Source: Hydractinia symbiolongicarpus
Taxonomy: Eukaryota; Cnidaria; Hydrozoa; Anthoathecata; Hydractiniidae
Assembly (NCBI RefSeq): GCF_029227915.1
Contig: NC_079883.1
Coordinates: 16,804,001-16,868,000, forward strand
Direction of reading: 5' to 3'
DNA length: 64,000 bases
Positions 1-15,200 of this stretch are shown here, one piece after another. The notes under the pieces are model-generated. The model had not been told where the DNA came from, made no database searches, and saw only the letters and a program-made list of their open reading frames with translations. Numbering within the stretch: the first letter of the stretch is position 1; each line of letters starts with the position of its first letter. The translations under genes were made by a program, and so were the position numbers.

Positions 1-1530
1 CTTGCAGCATAGTAAAGGCCTTACACGTATGTGTCGTGGTTCCACATGCCTACGCAGTTTATAATTGGTCTAATTATTCTTCTCTCAATGGACTACGACG
101 TCCCAAGTTGCTTTCCATTGCGCCACAACTTTATAACACCGTCAACTACAGGTACAGGCCTGTAAAGGCTGTAATATGGCCTCTTGCAGCATAATAAAGG
201 CCTTACACGTATGTGTCGTGGTTCCACATGCCTACGCAGTTTATATTTGGTCTAATTATTCTACTCTCAATGGACTACGACGTCCCAAGTTGCTTTCCAT
301 TGCGCCATAACTTTATAACACCGTCAACTACAGGTACAACAGGCCTGTAAAGGCTGTAATATGGCTTCTTGCTGCATGATAAAGGCTTTACACGTATATC
401 ATGTGGTTCCACGTGCCTACGCAAGTTACTGTTGGTCTAATTATTCCACTCTCAATGGACTACGACGTCCCAAGTTGTTTTCCATTTCGCCATGACTTTG
501 TAACACCGTCAACTACAGGTACAGGCCTGTAAAGGCTGTAATATGGCCTCTTGCAGCATAATAAAGGGCTTACACGTATGTGTCGTGGTTCCACATGCCT
601 ACGCAGTTTATAACTGGTCTAATTATTCTACTCTCAATGGACTACGACGTCCCAAGTTGCTTTCCATTGCGCCATAACTTTATAACACCGTCAACTACAG
701 GTACAGGCCTGTAAAGGCTGTAAAATGGCCTCTTGCAGCATAATAAAGGCCTTCCACGTACATCATGTGGTTCCACGTGCCTGCGCAGGTTACCATTGGT
801 CTAATCAATCGACTCTCGATTGACTACTACGTTCCAAGTGGTTTTCAATTGCCTGATGGCCTTATAACACCGTCAACTACGGGTACATGCGTCTAACGAC
901 TGTAATATGGCCTTTGCAACCTAATAAAGAAACATCAATCGCGTTCTTCCACGTGCCTGCACTAGTTACGATCAGACTAATCCCTCCACTATCAATGGAC
1001 TACGACGTCCCAAGTTGTTTGGCATTGCGTCATGGCGTAATAACACTGTCAACTATGGGTACAGGCCTCTAAAGGATGTAATATGGTCTCTTGCAGCCTA
1101 ATAAAGGCCTTGCACGTATACCATGTGGTTGCACGAACCTGCGCAGGTTACCATTGGCCTAATCTTTCCACTGTCAATGGACTACGACGTCCCAAGTTGT
1201 TTTCTATTGCGCCATGACTTTATAAAACCGTCAACTACAGGTACAGGCCTGTAAAGGCTGTAATATGGCCTTTTGCAGCATAATAAAGGCCTTACACGTA
1301 TATCATGTGGTTCCACGTGCCTACGCAGGTTACCGTTGGTCTAATTATTCCACTCTCAATGGACTACGACCTCCCAAGTTGTTTTCCATTTCGCCATGAC
1401 TTTGTAACACCTTCAACTACAGGTACAGGCCTGTAAAGGCTGTAATATGGCCTCTTGCAGCATAATAAAGGCCTTACACGTATATCATGTGTTTCCACGT
1501 GCCTACGCAGGTCACCATTGGTCTAATTAT

Positions 1531-4500
1531 TCCACTCTCAATGGACTACGACGTCCCAAGTTGTTTTCCATTGCGCCATGACTTTATAACACCGTCAACT
1601 ACGTGTACAGGTCTCTAAAGGCTGTACTATGGCATTTTGCAGCCTAATAAAGGTCGTACACACAAATCGCGTTGTTCCACGTGCCTGGGCGATTTACGAT
1701 CAGTCTAATCCCTCCACTCTCATTAGACTATGATATCCCAAGTGGTTTTCCATTGCGCCGTGGCGTTATAACACCGTCAACTACGGGTACAGGCCTCCAA
1801 AGTCTGTAATATGGCCTCTTGCAGCCTAATAAAGGCCTTACACGTATATCACGCGGTCGTACGTGCCTGCGCAGGTTACCGTTGGTCTAATTATTCCACT
1901 CTAAATGCACTACGACGTCCCAAGTTGTTTTTTATTGCGCCATGACTATATAAGACCGTCAACTTCGTGAACGGCCATCTAAAGGCTGTAATATGGCCTT
2001 TCGCAGCCTAATAAAGGCCGTAACATAAATGGCGTTGTTCCACATGCCTGCGCAAGTTACGAGCGGACTAAATCCGTCCATTCTCATTGGAATATGACGT
2101 CCCAAGTGGTTTTCCATTGCGCCGTGGCGTTATAGCACCGTCAACTACGGGTAAAGGCCTCTAAAGGCTGTAATATGGCCTTTTGCAGCCTAATAAAGGT
2201 CGTACAAACAAATCCCGTTGTTCCACGTGCCTGGGCGAGTTACGATCGGTCTAATCCCTCCACTCTTATTGGACTATGACGTCCCAAGTGGTTTTCCAGT
2301 GCGCCATGGCGTTGTAACACAGTCAACCACGTGTAAAGGCCTCTAAATGTTGCATTATGGCCTCTTGCAACCTAATAAAGGCCTTACACGTATATCATGT
2401 GGTTCCACGTGCCTACGCAATTTACTGTTGGTCTAATTATTCCATTCTCAATGGACTACGACGTCCCAAGTTGTTTTCCATTTCGCCATGACTTTGTAAC
2501 ACCGTCAACTACAGGTACAGGCCTGTAAAGGCTGTAATATGGCCTCTTGCAGCATAGTAAAGGCCTTACACGTATGTGTCGTGGTTCCACATGCCTACGC
2601 AGTTTATAATTGGTCAAATTATTCTTCTCTCAATGGACTACGACGTCCCAAGTTGCTTTCCATTGCGCCATAACTTTATAACACCGTCAACTACAGGTAC
2701 AGGCCTCTAAAGGATGTAATATGGCCTCTTGCTGCCTAATAAACGCCTTACACGTATATCATGTGGTTGAACGAGCCTGTGCAGGTTACCATTGGTCTAA
2801 TCCTTCCACTCTCAATGGACTACGACGTCCCAAGTTTTTTTCCATTGCGCCATGACTTTATAACACCGTCAACTACGTGCACAGGCCTCTAACGACTGTA
2901 ATATGCCCTTTTGCAGCCTAATAAAGGCCTTACACGTATATCATGTGGTTGCAGGAGCCTGCGCAGGTTACCATTTGTCTAATCTTTCCACTCTCAATGG
3001 ACTACGACGTCCCAAGTGGTTTTCCATTGCGCCATGGCGTTATCACACCGTCAACTACAGGTACAGGCCTGTAAAATCTGTAATATGGCCTCTTGCAACA
3101 TAATAAAGGCCTTTCACGTATATCATGTGGCTCCACGTGCCTACGCAGGTTACCATTGGTCTAATTATTCCACTCTCAATGGACTACGACGTCCCAAGTT
3201 GTTTTCCATTGCGCCATGACTTTATACCACCGTCAACTACGTGTACAGGTCTCTAAAGGCTGTACTATGGCCTTTTGCAGCCTAATAAAGCCCGGAAAAA
3301 ATAACCGCGTTATTCCACGTGCCTGCACTAGTTACGATCGGTCTAATCCCTCCACTGTCATTGGACTATGACGTCCCAAGTGGTTTTCCATTGCGCCGTG
3401 GCGTTATAACACCGTCAACTACGGGTACAGGCCTCCAAAGACTGTAATATGGCCTCTTGCAGCCTAATAAAGGCCTTACACGTATGTGTCGTGGTTCCAC
3501 ATGCCTACGCAGTTTATATTTGGTCTAATTATTCTACTCTCAATGGACTACGACGTCCCAAGTTGCTTTCCATTGCGCCATAACTTTGTAACACCGTCAA
3601 CTACAGGTACAACAGGCCTGTAAAGGCTGTAATATGGCTTCTTGCTGCATGATAAAGGCCTTACACGTATATCATGTGGTTCCACGTGCCTACGCAAGTT
3701 ACCGTTGGTCTAATTATTCCACTCTCAATGGACTACGACGTCCCAAGTTGTTTTCCATTTCGCCATGACTTTGTAACACCGTCAACTACAGGTACAGGCC
3801 TGTAAAGGCTGTAATATGGCCTCTTGCAGCATAATAAAGGCCTTACACGTATGTGTCGTGGTTCCACATGCCTACGCAGTTTGTAATTGGTCTAATTATT
3901 CTACTCTCAATGGACTACGACGTCCCAAGTTGCTTTCCATTGCGCCATAACTTTATAACACCGTCAACTACAGGTACAACAGGCCTGTAAAGGCTGTAAT
4001 ATGGCCTCTTGCTGCATAATAAAGGCCTTAAACGTACATCATGTGGTTCCACGTGCCTGCGCAGGTTACCATTGGTCTAATCATTCGACTCTCGATTGAC
4101 TACTACGTCCCAAGTGGTTTTCAATTGCCTGATGGCCTTATAACACCGTCAACTACGGGTACATGCGTCTAACGACTGTAATATGGCCTTTGCAACCTCA
4201 TAAAGAAACATCAATCGCGTTCTTCCACGTGCCTGCACTAGTTACGATCAGACTAATCCCTCCACTCTCAATGGACTACGACGTCCCAAGTTGTTTTCCA
4301 TTGCGCCATGACTTTATAACACCGTCAACTACGTGTACAGGTCTCTAAAGGCTGTACTATGGCATTTTGCAGCCTAATAAAGGTCGTACACACAAATCGC
4401 GTTGTTCCACGTGCCTGGGCGATTTACGATCAGTCTAATCCCTCCACTCTCATTAGACTATGATATCCCAAGTGGTTTTCCATTGCGCCGTGGCGTTATA

Positions 4501-6990
4501 ACACCGTCAACTACGGGTACAGGCCTCCAAAGTCTGTAATATGGCCTCTTGCAGCCTAATAAAGGCCTTACACGTATATCACGCGGTCGTACGTGCCTGC
4601 GCAGGTTACCGTTGGTCTAATTATTCCACTCTAAATGCACTACGACGTCCCAAGTTGTTTTTTATTGCGCCATGACTATATAAGACCGTCAACTTCGTGA
4701 ACGGCCATCTAAAGGCTGTAATATGGCCTTTCGCAGCCTAATAAAGGCCGTAACATAAATGGCGTTGTTCCACATGCCTGCGCAAGTTACGAGCGGACTA
4801 AATCCGTCCATTCTCATTGGAATATGACGTCCCAAGTGGTTTTCCATTGCGCCGTGGCGTTATAGCACCGTCAACTACGGGTAAAGGCCTCTAAAGGCTG
4901 TAATATGGCCTTTTGCAGCGTAATAAAGGTCGTACAAACAAATCCCGTTGTTCCACGTGCCTGGGCGAGTTACGATCGGTCTAATCCCTCCACTCTTATT
5001 GGACTATGACGTCCCAAGTGGTTTTCCAGTGCGCCATGGCGTTGTAACACAGTCAACCACGTGTAAAGGCCTCTAAATGTTGCATTATGGCCTCTTGCAA
5101 CCTAATAAAGGCCTTACACGTATATCATGTGGTTCCACGTGCCTACGCAATTTACTGTTGGTCTAATTATTCCATTCTCAATGGACTACGACGTCCCAAG
5201 TTGTTTTCCATTTCGCCATGACTTTGTAACACCGTCAACTACAGGTACAGGCCTGTAAAGGCTGTAATATGGCCTCTTGCAGCATAGTAAAGGCCTTACA
5301 CGTATGTGTCGTGGTTCCACATGCCTACGCAGTTTATAATTGGTCAAATTATTCTTCTCTCAATGGACTACGACGTCCCAAGTTGCTTTCCATTGCGCCA
5401 TAACTTTATAACACCGTCAACTACAGGTACAGGCCTCTAAAGGATGTAATATGGCCTCTTGCTGCCTAATAAACGCCTTACACGTATATCATGTGGTTGA
5501 ACGAGCCTGTGCAGGTTACCATTGGTCTAATCCTTCCACTCTCAATGGACTACGACGTCCCAAGTTTTTTTCCATTGCGCCATGACTTTATAACACCGTC
5601 AACTACGTGCACAGGCCTCTAACGACTGTAATATGCCCTTTTGCAGCCTAATAAAGGCCTTACACGTATATCATGTGGTTGCAGGAGCCTGCGCAGGTTA
5701 CCATTTGTCTAATCTTTCCACTCTCAATGGACTACGACGTCCCAAGTGGTTTTCCATTGCGCCATGGCGTTATCACACCGTCAACTACAGGTACAGGCCT
5801 GTAAAATCTGTAATATGGCCTCTTGCAACATAATAAAGGCCTTTCACGTATATCATGTGGCTCCACGTGCCTACGCAGGTTACCATTGGTCTAATTATTC
5901 CACTCTCAATGGACTACGACGTCCCAAGTTGTTTTCCATTGCGCCATGACTTTATACCACCGTCAACTACGTGTACAGGTCTCTAAAGGCTGTACTATGG
6001 CCTTTTGCAGCCTAATAAAGCCCGGAAAAAATAACCGCGTTATTCCACGTGCCTGCACTAGTTACGATCGGTCTAATCCCTCCACTGTCATTGGACTATG
6101 ACGTCCCAAGTGGTTTTCCATTGCGCCGTGGCGTTATAACACCGTCAACTACGGGTACAGGCCTCCAAAGACTGTAATATGGCCTCTTGCAGCCTAATAA
6201 AGGCCTTACACGTATGTGTCGTGGTTCCACATGCCTACGCAGTTTATATTTGGTCTAATTATTCTACTCTCAATGGACTACGACGTCCCAAGTTGCTTTC
6301 CATTGCGCCATAACTTTGTAACACCGTCAACTACAGGTACAACAGGCCTGTAAAGGCTGTAATATGGCTTCTTGCTGCATGATAAAGGCCTTACACGTAT
6401 ATCATGTGGTTCCACGTGCCTACGCAAGTTACCGTTGGTCTAATTATTCCACTCTCAATGGACTACGACGTCCCAAGTTGTTTTCCATTTCGCCATGACT
6501 TTGTAACACCGTCAACTACAGGTACAGGCCTGTAAAGGCTGTAATATGGCCTCTTGCAGCATAATAAAGGCCTTACACGTATGTGTCGTGGTTCCACATG
6601 CCTACGCAGTTTGTAATTGGTCTAATTATTCTACTCTCAATGGACTACGACGTCCCAAGTTGCTTTCCATTGCGCCATAACTTTATAACACCGTCAACTA
6701 CAGGTACAACAGGCCTGTAAAGGCTGTAATATGGCCTCTTGCTGCATAATAAAGGCCTTAAACGTACATCATGTGGTTCCACGTGCCTGCGCAGGTTACC
6801 ATTGGTCTAATCATTCGACTCTCGATTGACTACTACGTCCCAAGTGGTTTTCAATTGCCTGATGGCCTTATAACACCGTCAACTACGGGTACATGCGTCT
6901 AACGACTGTAATATGGCCTTTGCAACCTCATAAAGAAACATCAATCGCGTTCTTCCACGTGCCTGCACTAGTTACGATCAGACTAATCCC
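1531..6990 (+). repeat. Higher-order repeat, two copies of 2,730 bp
   Basis: Bases from about 1531 to 4260 recur at 4261 to 6990 with an offset of exactly 2,730 bp, which is 15 x 182. The copies are almost identical; one visible difference is a C/G change near 2187 versus 4919. The boundaries fall where the CCACTCTCAATGGACTACGACG block joins two different monomer types, as expected for unequal exchange in register. A related but older 18-monomer offset (3,276 bp) links about 887 with 4163. Confidence 0.9.
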
Positions 6991-9900
6991 TCCACTATCA
7001 ATGGACTACGACGTCCCAAGCTGTTTGGCATTGCGTCATGGCGTAATAACACTGTCAACTATGGGTACAGGCCTCTAAAGGATGTAATATGGTCTCTTGC
7101 AGCCTAATAAAGGCCTTGCACGTATACCATGTGGTTGCACGAACCTGCGCAGGTTACCGTTGGTCTAATTATTCCACTCTCAATGGACTACGACGTCCCA
7201 AGTTGTTTTCCATTTCGCCATGACTTTGTAACACCGTCAACTACAGGTACAGGCCTGTAAAGGCTGTAATATGGCCTCTTGCAGCATAATAAAGGCCTTA
7301 CACGTATATCATGTCTTTCCACGTGCCTACGCAGGTCACCATTGGTCTAATTATTCCACTCTCAATGGACTACGACGTCCCAAGTTGTTTTCCATTGCGC
7401 CATGACTTTATAACACCGTCAACTACGTGTACAGGTCTCTAAAGGCTGTACTATGGAATTTTGCAGCCTAATAAAGGTCGTACACACAAATCGCGTTGTT
7501 CCACGTGCCTGGGCGATTTACGATCAGTCTAATCCCTCTACTCTCATTAGACTATGACGTCCCAAGTGGTTTTCCATTGCGCCATGGCGTTATAACACCG
7601 TCAACTACGGGTAGAGGCCTCCAAAGGCTGTAATATGGCCTCTCTCAGCCTAATAAAGGCCTTACACGTATATCACGTGGTCGTACGTGCCTGCGCAGGT
7701 TACCATTGGCCTAATCCTTCCTATCTCAATGGACTACGACGTTCCAAATTGATTTCCATTGCGCCATGACTTTATAACACCGTCAACTACGGGTACAGGC
7801 CTGTAAAATCTTTAGTATGGCCTCTTGCAGCATAATAAAGGCCTTTCACGTATATCACGTGGTTGAACGTGCCTGCGCAGGTTACCATTGATCTAATTAT
7901 TCGACTCTCGATTGACTACTACGTCCCAAGTGGTTTTCAATTGCCTGATGGCCTTATAACACCGTCAACTACGGGTACATGCGTCTAACGACTGTAATAT
8001 GGCCTTCGCAACCTAATAAAGAAACATCAATCGCGTTCTTCCACGTGCCTGCACTAGTTACCATCAGACTAATCCCTCCACTCTCAATGGACTACGACGT
8101 CCCAAGTTGTTTGGCATTGCGTCATGGCGTAATAACACTGTCAACTATGGGTACAGGCCTCTAAAGGATGTAATATGGTCTCTTGCAGCCTAATAAAGGC
8201 CTTACACGTATATCATGTGGTTCCACGTGCCTACGCAGGTCACCATTGGTCTAATTATTCCATTCTCTTTGAAATATGACGTCCCAAGTGGTTTTCCATT
8301 GCGCAATGCCGTTATAACACCGTCAACTACAGGTAAAGGCCTGTAAAGTCTGTAATATGGCCTCTTGCAGCATAATAAAGGCCTTACACGTATATCATGT
8401 GGTTGCACGTGCCTGCGCGGGTTACCATTGGTCTAATTCTTCCACTCTCAATGGACTACGACATCCCAAGTTGTTTTCCATTGCACCATGACTTTATAAC
8501 ATAGTCAACTACGTGTACAGCCTCTAAAGGCTGTACTATGGCATTTTGCAGCCTGATAAAGGCCGTACACACAAATCGCGTTGTTCCACGTGCCTGGGCG
8601 AGTTACGATCGGTCTAATCCCTCCACTCTCATTGGACTATGACGTCCCAAGTGGTTTTCCATTGCGCCATGGCGTTATAACACCGTCAACTACGGGTACA
8701 GGCCTCCAAAGGCTGTAATATGGCCTCTTGCAGCCTAATAAAGGCCTTACACGTATATCACGTGGTCGTACGTGCCTACGCAGGTTACCGTTGGTCTAAT
8801 TATTCCACTCTGAATGGACTACGAGTTACCCAAGTTGTTTTCCATTGCGCCTTGACTATATAAGACCGTCAACTTCGTGAACGGCCCTCTAAAGGCTGTA
8901 ATATGGCCTTTCGCAGCCTAATAAAGGCCGTAACATAAATGGCGTTGTTCCACATGTCTGCGCAAGTTACGAGCGGACTAAATCCGTCCATTCTCATTGG
9001 AATATGACGTCCCAAGTGGTTTTCCATTGCGCCGTGGCGTTATAGCACCGTCAACTACGGGTAAAGGCCTCTAAAGGCTGTAATATGGCCTTTTGCAGCC
9101 TAATAAAGGTCGTACACACAAATCGTGTTGATCCACGTGCCTTCGTGAGTTACGATCGGTCTAATCCCTCCACTCTCATTGGACTATGACGTCCCAAGTG
9201 GATTTCCATTGCAATATGGCGTTATAACACCGTCAACTACAGGTAAAGGCCAGTAGAGTGTGTATTATGGCCTCTTGCAACATAATAAAGGCCTTACACG
9301 TATATCATGTGGTTGCACGTACCTGCACAGGTTACCATTGGTCTAATCCTTCCCATCTCAATGGACTACGACGTTCCAAGTTGATTTCCATTGCGCCATG
9401 ACTTTATAACACAGTCAACCACGTGTAAAGGCCTCTAAAGGTTGCATTATGGCCTCTTGCAACCTAATAAAGGCCTTACACGTATATCATGTGGTTCCAC
9501 ATGCCTACGCAAGTTACCGTTGGTCTAATTATTCCACTCTCAATGGACTACGACGTCCCAAGTTGTTTTCCATTTCGCCATGACTTTGTAACACCGTCAA
9601 CTACAGGTACTGGCCTGTAAAAGCTGTAATATGGCCTCTTGCAGCATATTAAAGGCCTTACACGTATGTCACGTGGTTCCACATGCCTACACAGTTTATC
9701 ATTGGTCTAATCATTCTACTCTCAATGGACTACGACGTCCGAAGTTGTTTGCCATTGCGCCATGACTTTATAACACCGTTAACTGCGTGTACAGGCCTCT
9801 AAAGGCTGTACTATGGCATTTTGCAGCCTAATAAAGGTCGTACACACAAATCGCGTTGGTCCACGTGCCTGCACTAGTTACGATCGGTCTAATCCCTCCA

Positions 9901-12266
9901 CTGTCATTGGACTATGACGTCCCAAGTGGTTTGCCATTGCGCCGTGGCGTTATAGCACCGTCAACTACGGGTAAAGGCCTCTAAAGGCTGTAATATGGCC
10001 TTTTGCAGCCTAATAAAGGTCGTACACACAAATCGCGTTGATCCACGTGCCTTCGTGAGTTACGATCGGTCTAATCCCTCCACTCTCATTGGACTATGAC
10101 GTCGCAAGTGGTTTTCCATTGCGCCATGGCGTTATAATACCGTCAACTACGGGTACAGGCCTCCAAAGGCTGTAATATGGCCTCTTGCAGCCTAATAAAG
10201 GCCTTACACGTATATCACGTGGTCGTACGTGCCTGCGCAGGTTACCGTTGGTCTAATTATTCCACTCTGAATGGACTACGACGTCCCAAGTTGTTTTTTA
10301 TTGCGCCATGACTATATAAGACCGTCAACTTCGTGAACGGCCCTCTAAAGGCTGTAATATGGCCTTTCGCAGCCTAATAAAGGCCGTAACATAAATGGCG
10401 TTGTTCCACATGTCTGCGCAAGTTACGAGCGGACTAAATCCGTCCATTCTCATTAGAATATGACGTCCCAAGTGGTTTTCCATTGCGCCGTGGCGTTATA
10501 GCACCGTCAACTACGGGTAAAGGCCTCTAAAGGCTGTAATATGGGCTTTTGCAGCCTAATAAAGGTCGTACACACAAATCCACGTGCCTTCGTGAGTTAC
10601 GATCGGTCTAATCCCTCCACTCTCATTGGACTATGACGTCCCAAGTGGATTTCCATTGCAATATGGCGTTATAACACCGTCAACTACAGGTAAAGGCCTG
10701 TAGAGTCTGTATTATGGCCTCTTGCAACATAATAAAGGCCTTACACGTATATCATGTGGTTGCACGTACCTTCGCAGGTTACCATTGGTCTAATCCTTCC
10801 CATCTCAATGGACTACGACGTTCCCAGTTGATTTCCATTGCGCCATGACTTTATAACACAGTCAACCACGTGTAAAGGCCTCTAAAGGTTGCATTATGGC
10901 CTCTTGCAACATAATAAAGGCCTTACACGTATATCATGTGGTTCCACGTGCCTACGCAAGTTACCGTTGGTCTAATTATTCCACTCTCAATGGACTACGA
11001 CGTCCCAAGTTGTTTTCCATTTCGCCATGACTTTGTAACACCGTCAACTACCGATACTGGCCTGTAAAGGCTGTAATATGGCCTCTTGCAGCATAATAAA
11101 GGCCTTACGCGTATGTGACGTGGTTCCACATGCCTACGCAGTTCATCGTTGGTCTAATTATTCTACTCTCAATGGACTACGACGTCCCAAGTTGCTTTCC
11201 ATTGCGCCATGACTTTATAACACAGTCAACCACGTGTAAAGGCCTCTAAAGGTTGCATTATGGCCTCTTGCAACCTAATAAAGGCCTTACACGTATATCA
11301 TGTGGTTCCACGTGCCTACGCAAGTTACCGTTGGTCTAATTATTCCACTCTCAATGGACTACGACGTCCCAAGTTGTTTTCTATTTCGCCATGACTTTGT
11401 AACACCGTCAACTACAGGTACTGGCCTGTAAAAGCTGTAATATGGCCTCTTGCAGCATAATAAAGGCCTGACACGTATGTGACGTGGTTCCACATGCCTA
11501 CACAGTTTATCATTGGTCTAATTATTCTACTCTCAATGGACTACGACGTCCGAAGTTGTTTTCCATTGCGCCATGACTTTATAACACCGTTAACTGCGTG
11601 TACAGGCCTCTAAAGGCTGTACTATGGCATTTTGCAGCCTAATAAAGGTCGTACACACAAATCGCGTTGGTCCACGTGCCTGCACTAGTTACGATCGGTC
11701 AAATCCCTCCACTGTCATTGGACTATGACGTCCCAAGTGGTTTTCCATTGCGCCATGGCGTTATAACACCGTCAACTACGGTACAGGCCACGAAAGGCTG
11801 TAATATGGCCTCTTGCAGGCTAATAAAGGCCTTACACGTATATCACGTGGTCGTACGTGCCTGCGCAAGTTACCGTTGGTCTAATTACTCAACTCTGAAT
11901 GGACTACGACGTCCCAAGTTGTTTTTTATTGCGCCATGTCTATATAAGACCGTCAACTTCGTGAACGGCCCTCTAAAGGCTGTAATATGGCCTTTCGCAG
12001 CCTAATAAAGGCCGTAACATAAATGGCGTTGTTCCACATGCCTGCGCAAGTTACGAGCGGACTAAATCCGTCCATTCTCATTGGAATATGACGTCCCAAG
12101 TGGTTTTCCATTGCGCCGTGGCGTTATAGCACCGTCAACTACGGGTAAAGGCCTCTAAAGGCTGTAATATGGCTTTTTGCAGCCTAATAAAGGTCGTACA
12201 CACAAATCGCGTTGATCCACGTGCCTTCGTGGGTTACGATCGGTCTAATCCCTCCACTCTCATTGG

Positions 12267-15200
12267 ACTATGACGTCGCAAGTGGTTTTCCATTGCGCCA
12301 TGGCGTTATAACACCGTCAACTACGGGTACAGGCCTCCAAAGGCTGTAATATGGCCTCTTGCAGCCTAATTAAGGCCTTACACGTATATCACGTGGTCGT
12401 ACGTGCCTGCGCAGGTTACCGTTGGTCTAATTATTCCACTCTGAATGGACTACGACGTCCCAAGTTGTTTTTTATTGCGCCATGACTATATAAGACCGTC
12501 AACTTCGTGAACGGCCCTCTAAAGGCTGTAATATGGCCTTTCGCAGCCTAATAAAGGCCGTAACATAAATGGCGTTGTTCCACATGTCTGCGCAAGTTAC
12601 GAGCGGACTAAATCCGTCCATTCTCATTGGAATATGACGTCCCAAGTGGTTTTCCATTGCGCCGTGGCGTTATAGCACCGTCAACTACGGGTAAAGGCCT
12701 CTAAAGGCTGTAATATGGCCTTTTCCAGCCTAATAAAGGTCGTACACACAAATCCACGTGCCTTCGTGAGTTACGATCGGTCTAATCCCTCCACTCTCAT
12801 TGGACTATGACGTCCCAAGTGGATTTCCATTGCACCATGGCGTTATAACACCGTCAACTACAGGTAAAGGCCTGTAGAGTCTGTATTATGACCTCTTGCA
12901 ACATAATAAAGGCCTTACGCGTATGTGACGTGGTTCCACATGCCTACGCAGTTCATCATTGGTCTAATTATTCTACTGTCAATGGACTACGACGTTCCAA
13001 GTTGCTTTCCATTGCGCCATAACTTTACAACACCGTCAACTACAGGTACAACAGGCCTGTAAAGGCTGTAATATGGCCTCTTGCTGCATAATAAAGGCCT
13101 TACACGTATATCATGTGGTTCCACGTGCCTACGCAGGTCACCATTGGTCTAATTATTCCACTCTCAATGGACTACGACGTCCCAAGTTGTTTTACATTGC
13201 GCCATGACTTTATAACACCGTCAACTAGGGGTACAGGCCTGTAAAATCTGTAGTATGGCCTCTTGCAGCATAATAAAGGCCCTTCACGTATATCACGTGG
13301 TTACACGTGCCTGCGCAGGTTACCATTGGTCTAATTATTCGACTCTCGATTGACTACTACGTCCCAAGTGGTTTTCAATTGCCTGATGGCCTTATAACAC
13401 CGTCAACTACGGGTATGTGCGTCTAACGTCTGTAATATGGCCTTTGCAACCTAATAAAGAAACATCAATCGCGTTCTTCCACGTGCCTGCACTAGTTTCG
13501 ATCGGACTAATCCCTCCACTCTCAATGGACTACGACATCCCAAGTTGTTTGGTATTGCGTGATGGCGTAATAACACTGTCAACTATGGGTACAGGCCTCT
13601 AAAGGATGTAATATGGTCTCTTGCAGCCTAATAAAGGCCTTACAGGTATACCATGTGGTTGCACGAACCTGCGCAGGTTACCATTGGTCTAATCTTTCCA
13701 CTGTCAATGGACTACGACGTCCCAATTCGTTTTCCATTGTGCCATGGCGTTATAACACCGTCAACCACGTGTACAGGGCTCTAAAAGCTGTAATATGGCC
13801 TTTTGCAGCCTAGTAAAAGCAGTAAAAAAAATCGCGTTGTTCCACGTACCTGCGCAAGTTACAAGCTGACTAATCCCTCCATTCCCACGACTTTATAAAC
13901 CGTCAACTACGGGTAAAGGCCTCTAAAGGCTGTAATATGGCATTTTGCAGCCTAATAAAGTTCGTACACACAAATCGCGTTGATCCACGTGCCTTCGTGA
14001 GTTACAATCGGTCTAATCCCTCCACTCTCATTGGACTATGACGTCCCAAGTGGTTTTCCATTGCGCCATGGCGTTATAACACCGTCGACTACAGATAAAG
14101 GCCTCTCAAAGCTGTAATATGGCCTCTTGCAGCCTAATAAAGGCCTTACACGCATATCACGTGGTTGCACGTGCTTGCGCAGGTTACCATTGGTCTAATC
14201 TTTTCACTCTCAATGGACTATGGCGTCCCAAGTCGTTTTCAAATGCATGATGGCCTTATAACACCGTCAACTACGGGTAAAGGCCTTTAAAGACTGTAAT
14301 ATGGGCTCTTGTAGCCTAATAAAGGCCCTACACGTATATCACGTGGTTCCACGTGCCTACACAGGTTACCATTGGTATAATCATTCCACTCTCAATGGAC
14401 TACGACTTCCCAAGTTGTTTCCCATTGCGCAATGGCTTTATAACACCATCAACCATGTGTACTGGTGTCTAAAGGCTGTAGTAAGGCCTTTTGCAGCCTA
14501 ATAAAGGTCGTACACATAAATCACGATGTTCCATGTGCCTGCACAGGTTACCTTCGGTCTAATCTCTCCCCTCTTAATAGACTATGACGTCGCAAGTGGT
14601 TTTCCATTGCGCCATGGCGTTATAACACCGTCAACTACGGGTACAGGCCTCCAAAGGCTGTAATATGGCCTCTTGCAGCCTAATTAAGGCCTTACACGTA
14701 TATCACGTGGTCGTACGTGCCTGCGCAGGTTACCGTTGGTCTAATTATTCCACTCTGAATGGACTACGACGTCCCAAGTTGTTTTTTATTGCGCCATGAC
14801 TATATAAGACCGTCAACTTCGTGAACGGCCCTCTAAAGGCTGTAATATGGCCTTTCGCAGCCTAATAAAGGCCGTAACATAAATGGCGTTGTTCCACATG
14901 TCTGCGCAAGTTACGAGCGGACTAAATCCGTCCATTCTCATTGGAATATGACGTCCCAAGTGGTTTTCCATTGCGCCGTGGCGTTATAGCACCGTCAACT
15001 ACGGGTAAAGGCCTCTAAAGGCTGTAATATGGCCTTTTCCAGCCTAATAAAAGTCGTACACACAAATCCACGTGCCTTCGTGAGTTACGATCGGTCTAAT
15101 CCCTCCACTCTCATTGGACTATGACGTCCCAAGTGGATTTCCATTGCACCATGGTGTTATAACACCGTCAACTACAGGTAAAGGCCTGTAGAGTCTGTAT